Origin: Lachnospiraceae bacterium
GTDB lineage: Bacteria; Bacillota; Clostridia; Lachnospirales; Lachnospiraceae
Assembly (NCBI GenBank): GCA_026169045.1
Contig: JAPFDH010000129.1
Coordinates: 1 to 64,000 of the forward strand
Length of the DNA: 64,000 bases
Direction of reading: 5' to 3'
The translations under genes were made by a program, and so were the position numbers. Of the stretch, positions 7,349-16,789 are shown piece after piece. Under the pieces are notes generated by a model. The model was given only the letters and a program-made list of their open reading frames with translations. It ran no database searches and was not told the DNA's origin. How positions within the stretch are numbered: position 1 is the first letter of the stretch; every line of letters starts with the position of its first letter.

Positions 7349-8689
7349 ATGAAGAGACCAAATGTAATTGTTTTTTTTACGGATCAGCAGCGATATGATA
7401 CAACGGGAATTCATGGAAATCCCTGTAAATTGACCCCGAATTTTGACCAAATGGCAATGGAAGGAACCCATGTGAATCTGGCATTCACACCACAACCGGT
7501 ATGTGGTCCCGCCAGAGGAGTACTTCAGACCGGAAAATATGCTACACATATTGGAAATTACAGAAATGGTATCTGCCTTTCCAAGGATCATAAAACCATG
7601 GCTCATTATTTTAATGAAGCGGGATACTATACCGGTTATATTGGAAAATGGCATTTGGGATCGACGCGCCATGCTGTCCCCAAAGAAGAACGGGGAGAAT
7701 ATCAGTATTGGCTGGGAGCCAATGCATTGGAAGCGACTTCTACTGCATACGATACCTTGGTTTATGATAATGATGACAAGCCTGTACATCTTCCCGGCTA
7801 TCGTGTGGATGCATTGACCGATGCCGCCATTCGGTTTGTAGACCAAAATAAGGAAAAACCGTTCTTTTTGTTTTTATCGTTTTTGGAACCCCATTTTCAA
7901 AATTCAAATGACAGTTTTCCGGCACCGGATACGTATAAAAATGAACCGGCCGCTTATATTCCGCCGGATTTGGGAGCGCTGGGCGGTACAAGCTGGCAAC
8001 ATTTGGGAGGATATTATGGAATGGTGAGACGTTTGGACGAGGCACTGGGAAGAATTCGGGATGCATTGAAAAGTCTTCATCTGGATGAAAATACCATTGT
8101 TTTGTTTACGTCAGACCATGGCTGTCATTTTAAAACAAGAAATGAGGAATACAAACGATCCTGTCATGAAAGTTCCATTCGTATTCCTATGGCGTTGGAT
8201 GGCGGACCGTTTACAGGAGGTGGACGTCTAAGAGAAATGGTGAGCCTTGTGGATCTTGCACCTACATTATTGGATGCTTGCGGTATTCCGATTCCAGGTG
8301 ATATGCAGGGGCATTCCATTCTGCCGCTTCTAAAGGGACAGGGAGCAGATTTCCCTCAGGAAATTTTTGTACAGATCAGTGAAACACAGGTAGGAAGAGC
8401 CATTCGAACAAAACGCTGGAAATATTCGGTGGAAGCATTGGATAAACATCCGATTCAGGATTCCTGCTCAGATGTGTATACGGAAAGGTATCTTTATGAT
8501 CTGGAACATGATCCATACGAATTAAACAACCTTATTCATTCGGAAGCGCACAGAGAAGTGTGCCGTATTCTGGCAGAAAAATTAAAGAAAAAAATGAAAG
8601 AGGCAGGAGAAGCAGTACCGATGATTGTGGAGGCAGAGAAAACAAAAATCGGTCAGCTTCGTGTGTTTGATGGTGAAGAAAATTTATGA
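7349..8689 (+). CDS. Sulfatase, S1 family, Cys-type
   Basis: A 446-residue alkaline-phosphatase-fold sulfatase that removes sulfate esters, probably from a sugar given its neighbours. The active-site signature is C52-G-P-A-R56 followed by GVLQTG; the Cys must be converted to formylglycine, in anaerobes by a radical-SAM maturase (anSME), which is not encoded in this window. D12 of FFTDQQR and the pair in FTSDHG (around residue 252) are metal ligands, and GKWHLG (around 100) is the second family motif. No signal peptide is present, so it should act in the cytoplasm. ATG 7349 follows AAGGAGAG. It is probably co-transcribed with the GH106-like gene 36 bp downstream, under the promoter/operator at 7269-7324. 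Confidence 0.88.
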   Translation: MKRPNVIVFFTDQQRYDTTGIHGNPCKLTPNFDQMAMEGTHVNLAFTPQPVCGPARGVLQTGKYATHIGNYRNGICLSKDHKTMAHYFNEAGYYTGYIGKWHLGSTRHAVPKEERGEYQYWLGANALEATSTAYDTLVYDNDDKPVHLPGYRVDALTDAAIRFVDQNKEKPFFLFLSFLEPHFQNSNDSFPAPDTYKNEPAAYIPPDLGALGGTSWQHLGGYYGMVRRLDEALGRIRDALKSLHLDENTIVLFTSDHGCHFKTRNEEYKRSCHESSIRIPMALDGGPFTGGGRLREMVSLVDLAPTLLDACGIPIPGDMQGHSILPLLKGQGADFPQEIFVQISETQVGRAIRTKRWKYSVEALDKHPIQDSCSDVYTERYLYDLEHDPYELNNLIHSEAHREVCRILAEKLKKKMKEAGEAVPMIVEAEKTKIGQLRVFDGEENL

Positions 8690-8725
8690 TATTCTTGGAA
8701 AACGAAAAGTAGGAAAGGAAGAACG

Positions 8726-11700
8726 ATGGAGTGGCTGAATGAATTGAAGCATCCGACCATGCGGCAACGGATCAAACCATTTTGGTTTTGGAATGGTGAA
8801 TTGACAGAAGAAGAAATTGACCGTCAGTTGAAAGAGATGAGAGAGCAGGGACTTGGAGGGGCATTTATTTGTGCCAGACAGGGACAAAAAGTTCCATATC
8901 TTTGCAGAAAATGGGATGAACGGATTCAATTTGCCTGTCAGCGCGCAAAAAAATATGGGTTAGAAGTATGGCTGTATGATGAATACCCATATCCCAGTGG
9001 AGTGGCCGGAGGAGAAGTCATGCTGGAACATCCGGAAGCGGTGCATACGATGCTGCATCATATTTCATTGGACTGGGTGGGGGAAAAGGAAAATGAGTAT
9101 GTATTTGATTTTGAAAAAGTTCTGTATGCCAAAGCGATTCCAGTAAGCCGGGATGGGAATCTGGTATGGAATGCTTCTTTGGATTTGAAAGATGATATAG
9201 GAAATCGACAGGAAACCGAAATCTATCAGCGTTCCGGTTTGACGGCATATAATAATAAACGTTTTTTTACCTACGGACCCAAAAAGGTTTTGAATCGGAC
9301 ATTGCCGAAAGGAAAGTGGAAGATCGAAATTTATACTCAAAAATATGTGGATGATTTTAAATATTACGGAACATATTTTGATCCTTGTAATAAGGAAGCA
9401 GTGAAAACATTTCTGGAATGTACATATGAACGTTATAACAGAATATTGGGAGATCAGTTCGGGACAAGCATTTTTGGCATGTTTTCGGATGAAACAGGAA
9501 TGCTGGGTAAACTTCCCTGGAGCGTAAAGCTGCCGGAATATTTCAGAAAAAGAAATGGATATGATATCTGCGAAGTCCTTCCGGCTCTTCATTACACGGA
9601 TCAGAAGGAATGCTATAAAATCCGTTATGATTATTATCAATCCATTCATGAATTGCTTCGGGATAGTTATCATAAACAGATTTCCCAGTGGTGTGAAAAA
9701 CATGGTATTCTGTATGCCACAGAAGTTCCTTCCATGCGGCGTTCTACGGAAATGTTCAGTCATGTGGTGGGCGGAGATACGTCACATGAAAAGGTTGGGC
9801 GTTCACTGGAATGGGTATTGGAACGGTATCTGGCCAATTACAGAAGTTGTGCACAGGGAATCAGTTCTGTGGCGCGGCAATTGGGAAGGTCGTATGCTAT
9901 GGTGGAGAGTTTTCATAGCGTAGGATGGTCGATGACCATTCAGGATGCCAAGTGGATGTTTGATCTCATGGCAGCACAGGGAATTAATTTTTTTAATGTA
10001 CATGCATTTTACTATACCATTGATTCCATAACGAAACATGATGCGCCGCCATCCCAGTTTTTCCAAAATCCATATTGGAAATATTATCATCTTTTGGGGG
10101 ATTATGCAGGTCGCTTGAGTGCATGGGTATCCAACACCGAGCCGGAACATGAAGTTGCCATATTGGATCCGGTGGTATCTTTGTGGACAAGACTTGGTAA
10201 TCCGATGCATGGATTTACTTATGTGGGAGAGAATGAAAAGGAAAAAAGGGAATTAGAGACACTTAGAAATGATTGGATCTATCTGGCAAAAGAATTGTTT
10301 TTATCCCATGTGGGATATGATTTTCTGGATGGGGAGATTATGCAGCGTGCAGTCGTAAAAGAGGGAAAAATGTATCTGGGAAAAGCGGTGTATTCGGTAC
10401 TTGTGATTCCGCCCAGTACATCGATGGAAAAAGCTGTTACAGATAAAGTGGAAGAATTTGTAAAAAGTGGCGGTCATGTAATCGGAGCAGGAGTATTTCC
10501 TTATGAGTGTATTGATGATGATTGTCAGGTACAAATGCGCTATGCTGCTTTGTTTGGAATGGAGAACCGAAGGGTTTGTGAGGAGTACTGGAAAGAAAAA
10601 GAATGTGAAATCAATGGGATGATTGAAAACAAAACTTGTGCCTTTTTATCGACAAAGGGATCCTTAAAAGATACAGACGCGGCAGAATCGGTGATTACCT
10701 GGATTCGTAAAACAGTAAAAGATCCTGTCAGCATTGATAGTGGCAAAAATCGAGAAATATATTCTTCGGTGCGCAGGCAAAAAGATGGAAGTGTTACGGT
10801 ATTCATTGGGAATCATGGAAGGGAAACCGCAAAGGTGACGGTATCCGGAGATAAGAAATGGAATATGGTAAGAAAAATCAATTTGGAACATGGTGAATTG
10901 GAGAAGTTATCTTTGGATCAATGGCATTTGGAAGAGGAGTCCAATACGGTTTCTCTTGTGCTGGATGGCTGTGAAAGCTGTCTGCTTTTATGGGAAGAAA
11001 CGGAATCGGATGCAGAAAAACAGGTTAAATGGAAACAGGAAGAAAAAACTCCTGTAATAGTGCTGGATGTTTCAAAAGAAATGGCATTGACTTTGCAGGG
11101 ACAGAATGTATACCGTATCGATTCTTTTGATATGTCTTTGGATCAAAAGGAATGGAAGGAAACGGAGGTGCAGATCTTTTCGGAAGCCTGTGATGCCGCT
11201 AAATTGCTGCGGGAAGAACATTTGTGCTTTACCGGTAGTTTTGGTATTCCAAAGCGTATTCAGATAAAGTATCCCATTGAAGCATACTACAGGACAGTTG
11301 TCCGGATCGAAGATGTGCCCAAAACCCTTTCTGTTCTTATGGATGACAGAACCATCAGCGGATCATTTATTATGCATGTAAATGGGCATAAAATATGCAA
11401 AGGTGATTTCACACCTATTTTTATCAATGATCAGAATAATAGGATATGTCCGATTGTTTCTTATATAAAAAAGGGAGAAAATCAAATTGATATTACGGTT
11501 ACGGTACAGAAAGACTTTGATGGAATCCGTGATCCGCTCTATTTATTGGGAGATTTCGGAGTAGAAGATGGATGCATTGTGAGCACTCCAAAAGTTGGAA
11601 AATTAGGAGAAGGTTATATAAAAGGAGCTCCTTTTTACAGCGGAGAAATGCGGTTTACTACAGAGTTTTCTTATCAGGGAGATAAAACGGGAGAAATCGT

Positions 11701-11926
11701 CATAGAATTGGGCGGTATTTCGCATTTTTATGAATGTATGGAAATGAAAATAAATGGTCATGATCTGGGTGCCAGAGTATTTTCACCCTATCGCTTCCGG
11801 TGCAGAAAAGAGTGGCTGAAAAAACAGAATGCAGTGGAGTTATCTTATAGAAACACATTGATTCATATGTTGGAAGGAAGCTATTTTGATTATGAAACGC
11901 ATCAGACAATGAAAATAACCCCATAA
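8726..11926 (+). CDS. Large glycoside hydrolase, GH106-like (alpha-L-rhamnosidase type)
   Basis: A 1066-residue cytoplasmic enzyme. The N-terminal barrel begins with IKPFWFWNGELTEEEIDRQ, then GLGGAFICARQG and EVWLYDEYPYPSGVAGG; this block is characteristic of the GH106 (PF17132-like) rhamnosidase family. FGMFSDETG (around residue 250) and YATEVPSMRR (around 330) supply candidate catalytic acids. The last 200 residues look like a jelly-roll domain (ISHFYECMEMKINGHDLGAR, then FSPYRFRCRKEWLKK) resembling galactose-binding modules. ATG 8726 is preceded by GGAAGAAC. It lies 36 bp after the sulfatase, suggesting joint removal of sulfate and a terminal sugar from one oligosaccharide. Rhamnose specificity is inferred from the family only. 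Confidence 0.68.
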   Translation: MEWLNELKHPTMRQRIKPFWFWNGELTEEEIDRQLKEMREQGLGGAFICARQGQKVPYLCRKWDERIQFACQRAKKYGLEVWLYDEYPYPSGVAGGEVMLEHPEAVHTMLHHISLDWVGEKENEYVFDFEKVLYAKAIPVSRDGNLVWNASLDLKDDIGNRQETEIYQRSGLTAYNNKRFFTYGPKKVLNRTLPKGKWKIEIYTQKYVDDFKYYGTYFDPCNKEAVKTFLECTYERYNRILGDQFGTSIFGMFSDETGMLGKLPWSVKLPEYFRKRNGYDICEVLPALHYTDQKECYKIRYDYYQSIHELLRDSYHKQISQWCEKHGILYATEVPSMRRSTEMFSHVVGGDTSHEKVGRSLEWVLERYLANYRSCAQGISSVARQLGRSYAMVESFHSVGWSMTIQDAKWMFDLMAAQGINFFNVHAFYYTIDSITKHDAPPSQFFQNPYWKYYHLLGDYAGRLSAWVSNTEPEHEVAILDPVVSLWTRLGNPMHGFTYVGENEKEKRELETLRNDWIYLAKELFLSHVGYDFLDGEIMQRAVVKEGKMYLGKAVYSVLVIPPSTSMEKAVTDKVEEFVKSGGHVIGAGVFPYECIDDDCQVQMRYAALFGMENRRVCEEYWKEKECEINGMIENKTCAFLSTKGSLKDTDAAESVITWIRKTVKDPVSIDSGKNREIYSSVRRQKDGSVTVFIGNHGRETAKVTVSGDKKWNMVRKINLEHGELEKLSLDQWHLEEESNTVSLVLDGCESCLLLWEETESDAEKQVKWKQEEKTPVIVLDVSKEMALTLQGQNVYRIDSFDMSLDQKEWKETEVQIFSEACDAAKLLREEHLCFTGSFGIPKRIQIKYPIEAYYRTVVRIEDVPKTLSVLMDDRTISGSFIMHVNGHKICKGDFTPIFINDQNNRICPIVSYIKKGENQIDITVTVQKDFDGIRDPLYLLGDFGVEDGCIVSTPKVGKLGEGYIKGAPFYSGEMRFTTEFSYQGDKTGEIVIELGGISHFYECMEMKINGHDLGARVFSPYRFRCRKEWLKKQNAVELSYRNTLIHMLEGSYFDYETHQTMKITP

Positions 11927-11935
11927 ACGAGGAGT

Positions 11936-11959
11936 GGAGCCGATATAACTATCGGCTCC
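11936..11959. terminator. Perfect hairpin after the sulfatase/GH106-like operon
   Basis: GGAGCCGATA / TATCGGCTCC, a 10-bp perfect stem with a TAAC loop, 10 bp after the stop codon. It lacks a T-run, so it may act as a weak terminator or a 3-prime mRNA stabiliser. Confidence 0.5.
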
Positions 11960-12006
11960 AATGTTATGAAAAAGGATGTTGATAACCAAAAATAATCAAT
12001 TTTTTA

Positions 12007-12040
12007 GGGGGGGGGGTACCTGGCGGTCGCCCGCCAGGTA
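12007..12040. repeat. Ten-G tract followed by a perfect 10-bp hairpin
   Basis: Ten consecutive G (12007-12016) abut TACCTGGCGG - TCGC - CCGCCAGGTA (12017-12040), a perfect stem with a four-base loop, preceded by a T-run. The stem is far more GC rich than its surroundings. It lies in the 505-bp gene-free stretch 11927-12431, which otherwise holds the hairpin at 11936, an inverted repeat ACTTGAA/TTCAAGT (12081-12104), a small AATCCC/GGGATT hairpin (12210-12231) and a weak mbl promoter. Confidence 0.6.
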
Positions 12041-12245
12041 TGAGTATGAAAAAGCTTTAATTCTCAAGTGATGGGGATCAACTTGAAAAGTACTTTATTC
12101 AAGTACATGTACAGTATATCCATAAAATGTGTCCAAAGTTTGTCCTAATTATGAAAACACCGTTAAAAAAAATTAATAAAAAATAAAGGAAATGTTTCAT
12201 ATTCTTCACAATCCCATAAATTTCCGGGATTTTATAAAAAGGGTC

Positions 12246-12274
12246 TTTTAAAATTCAGGGGAATTGTATATAAT
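12246..12274 (+). promoter_or_regulatory. Possible promoter of mbl
   Basis: TATAAT at 12269-12274 with a poor -35 (TTTTAA, 12246-12251) 17 bp upstream. The leader to the ATG would be about 150 nt. Confidence 0.4.
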
Positions 12275-12431
12275 AGAAAAGTCAAGCTGGATTTTATGGA
12301 TTTCCTGGAATGGAAGAAAACAAATGAAAATCCATTGCTTACATAAATATGGTTTTGAGCGCCATAAAGAACCACAGGATAGACAGAAAAACGGATATCC
12401 GTTGGTGTTGATTGATAGAAAGGAGATTGCA

Positions 12432-13445
12432 ATGGGATTTGGAATATTCGGAGTATCTGCGGATATTGGAATTGACCTTGGTACAGCTAGTATATTGGTT
12501 TATATTAAGGGTAAGGGGGTTGTTTTAAAAGAACCTTCTGTTGTGGCCTTTGATCGTAATACAAATGAAATTAAAGCAATTGGTGAAGAAGCCCGTCTGA
12601 TGATTGGAAGAACCCCGGGGAATATTGTGGCAGTCAGACCACTTCGTCAGGGTGTCATTTCGGATTATACTATTACAGAAAAAATGATCCGTTATTTTAT
12701 TCAGAAAGCAGTGGGAAAGCGTACATTCCGTAAACCCAGAATATGTGTCTGTGTACCCAGCCAGATTACAGAAGTGGAAAGAAAAGCGGTGGAAGATGCC
12801 ACATATAATGCAGGAGCCAGAGAAGTTTTCCTGATCGAGGAACCTGTAGCAGCAGCCATCGGAGCAGGAATTGATATTGCAAAACCATGTGGTAATATGG
12901 TGGTGGATATCGGCGGTGGTACTACAGATGTAGCTGTTATTTCTCTGGGTGGTACCGTTGTCAGTGAGTCACTGAAAATTGCCGGTGATGACTTTGATGA
13001 ATCCATCGTTCGTTATATGCGTAAGAAACATAATCTTTTGATCGGAGAACGTACGGCAGAAGAAATTAAGATAAAAATAGGAACATGCTACAAACGTCCG
13101 GATGATATGACAATTGATGTGAGAGGACGTAACCTGGTGACGGGTCTTCCCCGAATTATTACATTGACTTCTGATGAAACACTGGAAGCATTGAGAGAAC
13201 CGGCCAATCAGATTGTAGAGAGTGTGCACAATGTGCTGGAAAAGACTCCACCGGAATTGTCCGCGGATATTTCTGATCGGGGAATTGTGCTTACCGGAGG
13301 CGGTGCGCTGCTTCATGGATTGGAACAGCTGATTGAGGAGAAAACAGGAATTTCCACAATGACAGCAGAAGATCCTATGACATGTGTGGCAGTGGGAACC
13401 GGAAAATATATTGAATTTTTGAATAATCCAGTCGGTGAAGAATAA
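12432..13445 (+). CDS. mbl: Rod-shape protein Mbl/MreB (bacterial actin)
   Basis: A 337-residue actin-fold ATPase that polymerises under the membrane and guides lateral cell-wall synthesis. ATP-binding signatures are visible: phosphate 1 DIGIDLGTASILVY (from residue 9), phosphate 2 DIGGGTTDVAV (around 161) and the adenosine motif TGGGALLHGL (around 290). ATG 12432 is preferred over upstream starts: AGGAG lies upstream and the protein then begins MGFGIFGVSADIGIDLG, as in this family. mreC/mreD are not adjacent. Because spoIIID precedes it, as in Bacillus spoIIID-mbl, I favour Mbl over the MreB of an mreBCD operon. Confidence 0.88.
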   Translation: MGFGIFGVSADIGIDLGTASILVYIKGKGVVLKEPSVVAFDRNTNEIKAIGEEARLMIGRTPGNIVAVRPLRQGVISDYTITEKMIRYFIQKAVGKRTFRKPRICVCVPSQITEVERKAVEDATYNAGAREVFLIEEPVAAAIGAGIDIAKPCGNMVVDIGGGTTDVAVISLGGTVVSESLKIAGDDFDESIVRYMRKKHNLLIGERTAEEIKIKIGTCYKRPDDMTIDVRGRNLVTGLPRIITLTSDETLEALREPANQIVESVHNVLEKTPPELSADISDRGIVLTGGGALLHGLEQLIEEKTGISTMTAEDPMTCVAVGTGKYIEFLNNPVGEE

Positions 13446-13458
13446 ATAATAGAGGGAA

Positions 13459-13505
13459 AGCCGTCGGTCTTAGGCTGCATCAGCAGATCTGCCGACGGCT
13501 TTTTT
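13459..13505 (+). terminator. Intrinsic terminator after mbl
   Basis: AGCCGTCGG and CCGACGGCT pair across a 24-nt loop and are followed by TTTTT. Confidence 0.85.
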
Positions 13506-13573
13506 CTGCAGGTAATTTGTATAGGAATGGTTTTAAATCGTTACAAAAGAGAAAGATTGGAGGTGAGCGGATA

Positions 13574-15817
13574 ATGGAGATACAGGGATATGTGGAACAT
13601 ATCATATTCCGAAATGAGGATAACGGATACAGTGTATTGAATGTGGCGGAAGGTAATAAAGAATATTGTCTTGTGGGTACTTTTTTGACGATTTCGGAAG
13701 GGGAGTATATCTGTGCCCAGGGAGAAATGATAACCCATCCGATATATGGTGAGCAGATGCGTGTGGATTCCTATGCGTTCGTGGCTCCCTCGGATGCCCA
13801 ATCGACGGAGCGCTATCTGGCTTCCGGAACCATCAAAGGTATCGGAGCAGCTATGGCTGCCAGAATCGTAAAAAAGTTTGGTGATGATACGTTTCGTATT
13901 ATAGAAGAAGAACCGGAGCGCCTGGCTGAAGTGAAGGGGATCAGTGAGAGGAAAGCCATGGAAATCGCCGGTCAGGTATCACAGAAAAGAGATGCGAGAC
14001 AGGCTATGATTTTTTTGCAGCAGTATGGAATAACGATCAATCTGGCAGCAAAAATCTATGCCAGATACGGACAGGAAGTCTATGGAATTTTGAAACAGAA
14101 TCCATATAGGCTGGCAGATGATATCAGCGGAGTGGGATTTAAAATGGCAGATGAGATTGCCAGAAAAATAGGGATCCGTACAGATTCGGATTTTCGTATT
14201 AAAAGTGGATTATTTTATACTCTCTTGCAGGCGGTAACCCAGGGGCATACATATTTGCCGGAAACGGAATTGTATGAGAGAGCGGCGGCTTTGCTGAATG
14301 TGGAAGGAATCGATATTGAGAAGCATGTCATGGATTTGGTGATGGATCGGAAACTTATGGTGAAAGAAAGGGATCATCAGAAGATTATTTATGCATCCCA
14401 ATATTACTATATGGAATTGAATACCGCTAAAATGCTTCTGGATTTAAATATTAAAGACTCTGTTTCCCAGGAAGAGATGGAAGATAAAATTCGAAAAATA
14501 GAAAAAAGAGAAAATATATTTCTGGATGAGATGCAGAGAAGGGCGGTAATGGAAGCTGTTAATAACGGGCTGACCATTATTACAGGTGGACCCGGCACTG
14601 GAAAGACCACAACAATTAATACCATCATTGAATATTTTGACGGAGAAGGATTGGATATTTTACTGGCAGCGCCAACGGGAAGAGCTGCCAAAAGAATGAC
14701 AGAAGCCACAGGATATCAGGCACAGACCATTCACAGAATGCTGGAATTATCAGCGGCATTGGATGAAAACGGCCCGGGGAATAGTTTTGGACGAAATGAG
14801 GAGAATCCGCTGGAGGCAGATGTGGTTATTATTGATGAAATGTCCATGGTAGATATCCAACTGATGTACTCTCTGTTAAAAGCTGTGACAGTGGGGATGC
14901 GTTTGATTCTTGTGGGTGATGTCAATCAGCTTCCCAGTGTGGGACCGGGAAATGTGCTGAAAGATATGATTCATTCCCATTGTTTTAATGTGGTCATGCT
15001 GACAAAAATTTTCCGTCAGGCTTCGGAAAGTGACATTATTGTTAATGCCCATAAAATTAATCGGGGAGAGGTTGTGGAACCAAATGTGGGAAGCAGAGAT
15101 TTTTTGTTTATTCAAAGAGATAATCCGGGAAATATAACCGGGGCAACAATTACCCTGGTAAAGGATAAATTGCCTTCCTATGTGCATTCCGACATCCATG
15201 AAATACAAGTTCTTACTCCCATGAGAAAAGGGATTCTTGGGGTGGAACAGCTGAATGCAGTTTTGCAGCAATATTTAAATCCTCCCGATCCTTCAAAAGC
15301 AGAAAAAGAGTATGGCGATGGAATATTCCGCGAAGGCGATAAAGTAATGCAGATTAAGAATAATTATCAGCTGGAATGGGAAGTTTCCGGTCGTTATCAG
15401 ATACCGCTGGAACATGGCGTGGGTGTATTTAATGGGGATATGGGGGTGGTTTTGGAAATCAATCACTATACCGAACAAATGACCGTGGAATATGATGAGG
15501 GACGAAGAGTCATTTATAGTTTTAAACAATTGGATGAGTTGGAATTGGCATATGCAGTAACCATTCACAAATCACAGGGAAGCGAATACCCGGCAGTTGT
15601 AATTCCCCTTTTGTCAGGTCCGAGAATGCTTATGAACCGGAATTTGTTATATACAGCCGTAACCAGGGCAAAATCATGTGTATGTATTGTGGGAAGTGTG
15701 GAAACATTCCAATCCATGATTGCCAATGAGAGAGAACAGAAGCGATACAGCGGTCTGTGCGAGATGATAAAGGAAACAGAACGGTTAGGGAGAGAAGAGG
15801 AGAAGGGATTGCTTTAA
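13574..15817 (+). CDS. recD2: RecD2-type ATP-dependent 5'-3' DNA helicase
   Basis: A 747-residue superfamily 1B helicase of the RecD2 type, which works without RecB and RecC in genome maintenance. The N-terminal OB-like region (MEIQGYVEHIIFRNEDNGYSV) is typical of RecD2 and followed by helix-hairpin-helix repeats (IKGIGAAMAARIVKKFG, ISGVGFKMADEIARKIG). Walker A GGPGTGKT is near residue 340, Walker B IIDEMSM near 420, and the C-terminal AVTIHKSQGSEYPAVVIPL plus LLYTAVTRAK are motifs V/VI. The ATG at 13574 has GGAGGTGAG upstream. comF follows after 47 bp, a common pairing in Clostridia, so they are probably co-transcribed. Confidence 0.92.
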   Translation: MEIQGYVEHIIFRNEDNGYSVLNVAEGNKEYCLVGTFLTISEGEYICAQGEMITHPIYGEQMRVDSYAFVAPSDAQSTERYLASGTIKGIGAAMAARIVKKFGDDTFRIIEEEPERLAEVKGISERKAMEIAGQVSQKRDARQAMIFLQQYGITINLAAKIYARYGQEVYGILKQNPYRLADDISGVGFKMADEIARKIGIRTDSDFRIKSGLFYTLLQAVTQGHTYLPETELYERAAALLNVEGIDIEKHVMDLVMDRKLMVKERDHQKIIYASQYYYMELNTAKMLLDLNIKDSVSQEEMEDKIRKIEKRENIFLDEMQRRAVMEAVNNGLTIITGGPGTGKTTTINTIIEYFDGEGLDILLAAPTGRAAKRMTEATGYQAQTIHRMLELSAALDENGPGNSFGRNEENPLEADVVIIDEMSMVDIQLMYSLLKAVTVGMRLILVGDVNQLPSVGPGNVLKDMIHSHCFNVVMLTKIFRQASESDIIVNAHKINRGEVVEPNVGSRDFLFIQRDNPGNITGATITLVKDKLPSYVHSDIHEIQVLTPMRKGILGVEQLNAVLQQYLNPPDPSKAEKEYGDGIFREGDKVMQIKNNYQLEWEVSGRYQIPLEHGVGVFNGDMGVVLEINHYTEQMTVEYDEGRRVIYSFKQLDELELAYAVTIHKSQGSEYPAVVIPLLSGPRMLMNRNLLYTAVTRAKSCVCIVGSVETFQSMIANEREQKRYSGLCEMIKETERLGREEEKGLL

Positions 15818-15864
15818 ACCCATGGAGAAGGGGAGTTTTATGTAAGTAGGGGGGGAGGGGTTGT

Positions 15865-16599
15865 ATGAAAAGTGAAAAGAGTAAATGGATAAAAATGGCA
15901 CAGGAATATTTATTTCCCAATCGATGTCCGGTATGTTTTGATATTGTGGTTCCCAGAGGAAACTATATTTGCGATGTCTGTCGGGATAAATTTCCTATTA
16001 TTACCGGTGCTGTGTGCAAAAAGTGCGGAAAACCCTTGGACGAGGAAGAAAAGGAATTTTGCAGAGATTGTATTTGCCATAGGCGTTCTTTTGTTCAGGG
16101 AATTGCGATGATGCCGTATCAAGATGCTGTGGTTCATCGTATGATGCTGCGGGTTAAATATCAAAATGCCAGGCAGCTATTGGATTATCCGTGTCAGCTT
16201 ATGGGGATACGGTACAAAAATATGGTGAAAAACTGGAATATAGAGGCTTTGATTCCTGTGCCTATTCACGAGTCGCGTCGACGGATGCGGGGATTTAATC
16301 AGGCGGAAGAAATTGCGCTTAGATTGGGAAATTTTTGGGAGATTCCTGTGGATACATCTCTGCTTTATAGAAAGAAAAAAACGGTACCACAAAAAGACCT
16401 GACTTCTGAACAGCGCTTCCGTAATTTAAAAGATGCGTTTGCAATAGAAGAAAAGGCAGAACATAAATATCGCTGTGTGATGTTGGTTGATGATATTTAT
16501 ACGACGGGAAGTACATTGGAATGCTGTTCCCGTACATTACTGGAAGGTGGAATGGAGCGGGTATATATGGCTGTGCTGGCATCCGGTTATGACCAGTAG
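15865..16599 (+). CDS. comF: ComF family phosphoribosyltransferase-like protein
   Basis: A 244-residue protein of the ComF/GntX family. The N-terminal zinc ribbon uses CPVC (residues 21-24), CDVC, CKKC and CRDC pairs. The C-terminal half is a type I phosphoribosyltransferase fold with the PRPP-binding motif MLVDDIYTTGST (around residue 206). ComF is needed for uptake of transforming DNA in competent Gram-positive bacteria and is also proposed to link to replication-fork repair; in organisms without known competence its role is unclear. Start ATG 15865 follows a purine block with seven G (AGGGGGGGAGGGG), an unusually G-rich ribosome site. Its position behind recD2 supports a DNA-metabolism role. 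Confidence 0.85.
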   Translation: MKSEKSKWIKMAQEYLFPNRCPVCFDIVVPRGNYICDVCRDKFPIITGAVCKKCGKPLDEEEKEFCRDCICHRRSFVQGIAMMPYQDAVVHRMMLRVKYQNARQLLDYPCQLMGIRYKNMVKNWNIEALIPVPIHESRRRMRGFNQAEEIALRLGNFWEIPVDTSLLYRKKKTVPQKDLTSEQRFRNLKDAFAIEEKAEHKYRCVMLVDDIYTTGSTLECCSRTLLEGGMERVYMAVLASGYDQ

Positions 16600-16713
16600 T
16601 GTTACATATTGATTCATTGATGATTCATTTCTGAAAAGGAAAAACATTTCTGTAATTTCATTCACTAAAATTTTATAAATCTATTATTTCTTTATAATAT
16701 CCCGATTTGATTT

Positions 16714-16723
16714 GTGATATAAT
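16714..16723 (+). promoter_or_regulatory. Extended -10 promoter of the two-component operon
   Basis: TGATATAAT (16715-16723) is a perfect extended -10; no convincing -35 lies upstream. Transcription would begin near 16730, about 60 nt before the kinase start. Confidence 0.5.
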
Positions 16724-16789
16724 GTATGTTAACGAAACATTCGACGGGCAGGAATTTCGGAAGCGAATAAAAGACCTGACAAAAAGAAT

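Noticed and set aside
15847-15859. Seven-G run before comF as a second phase-variable tract
   Set aside because: It is part of a purine-rich ribosome site, and there is no adjoining hairpin as at 12007-12040.
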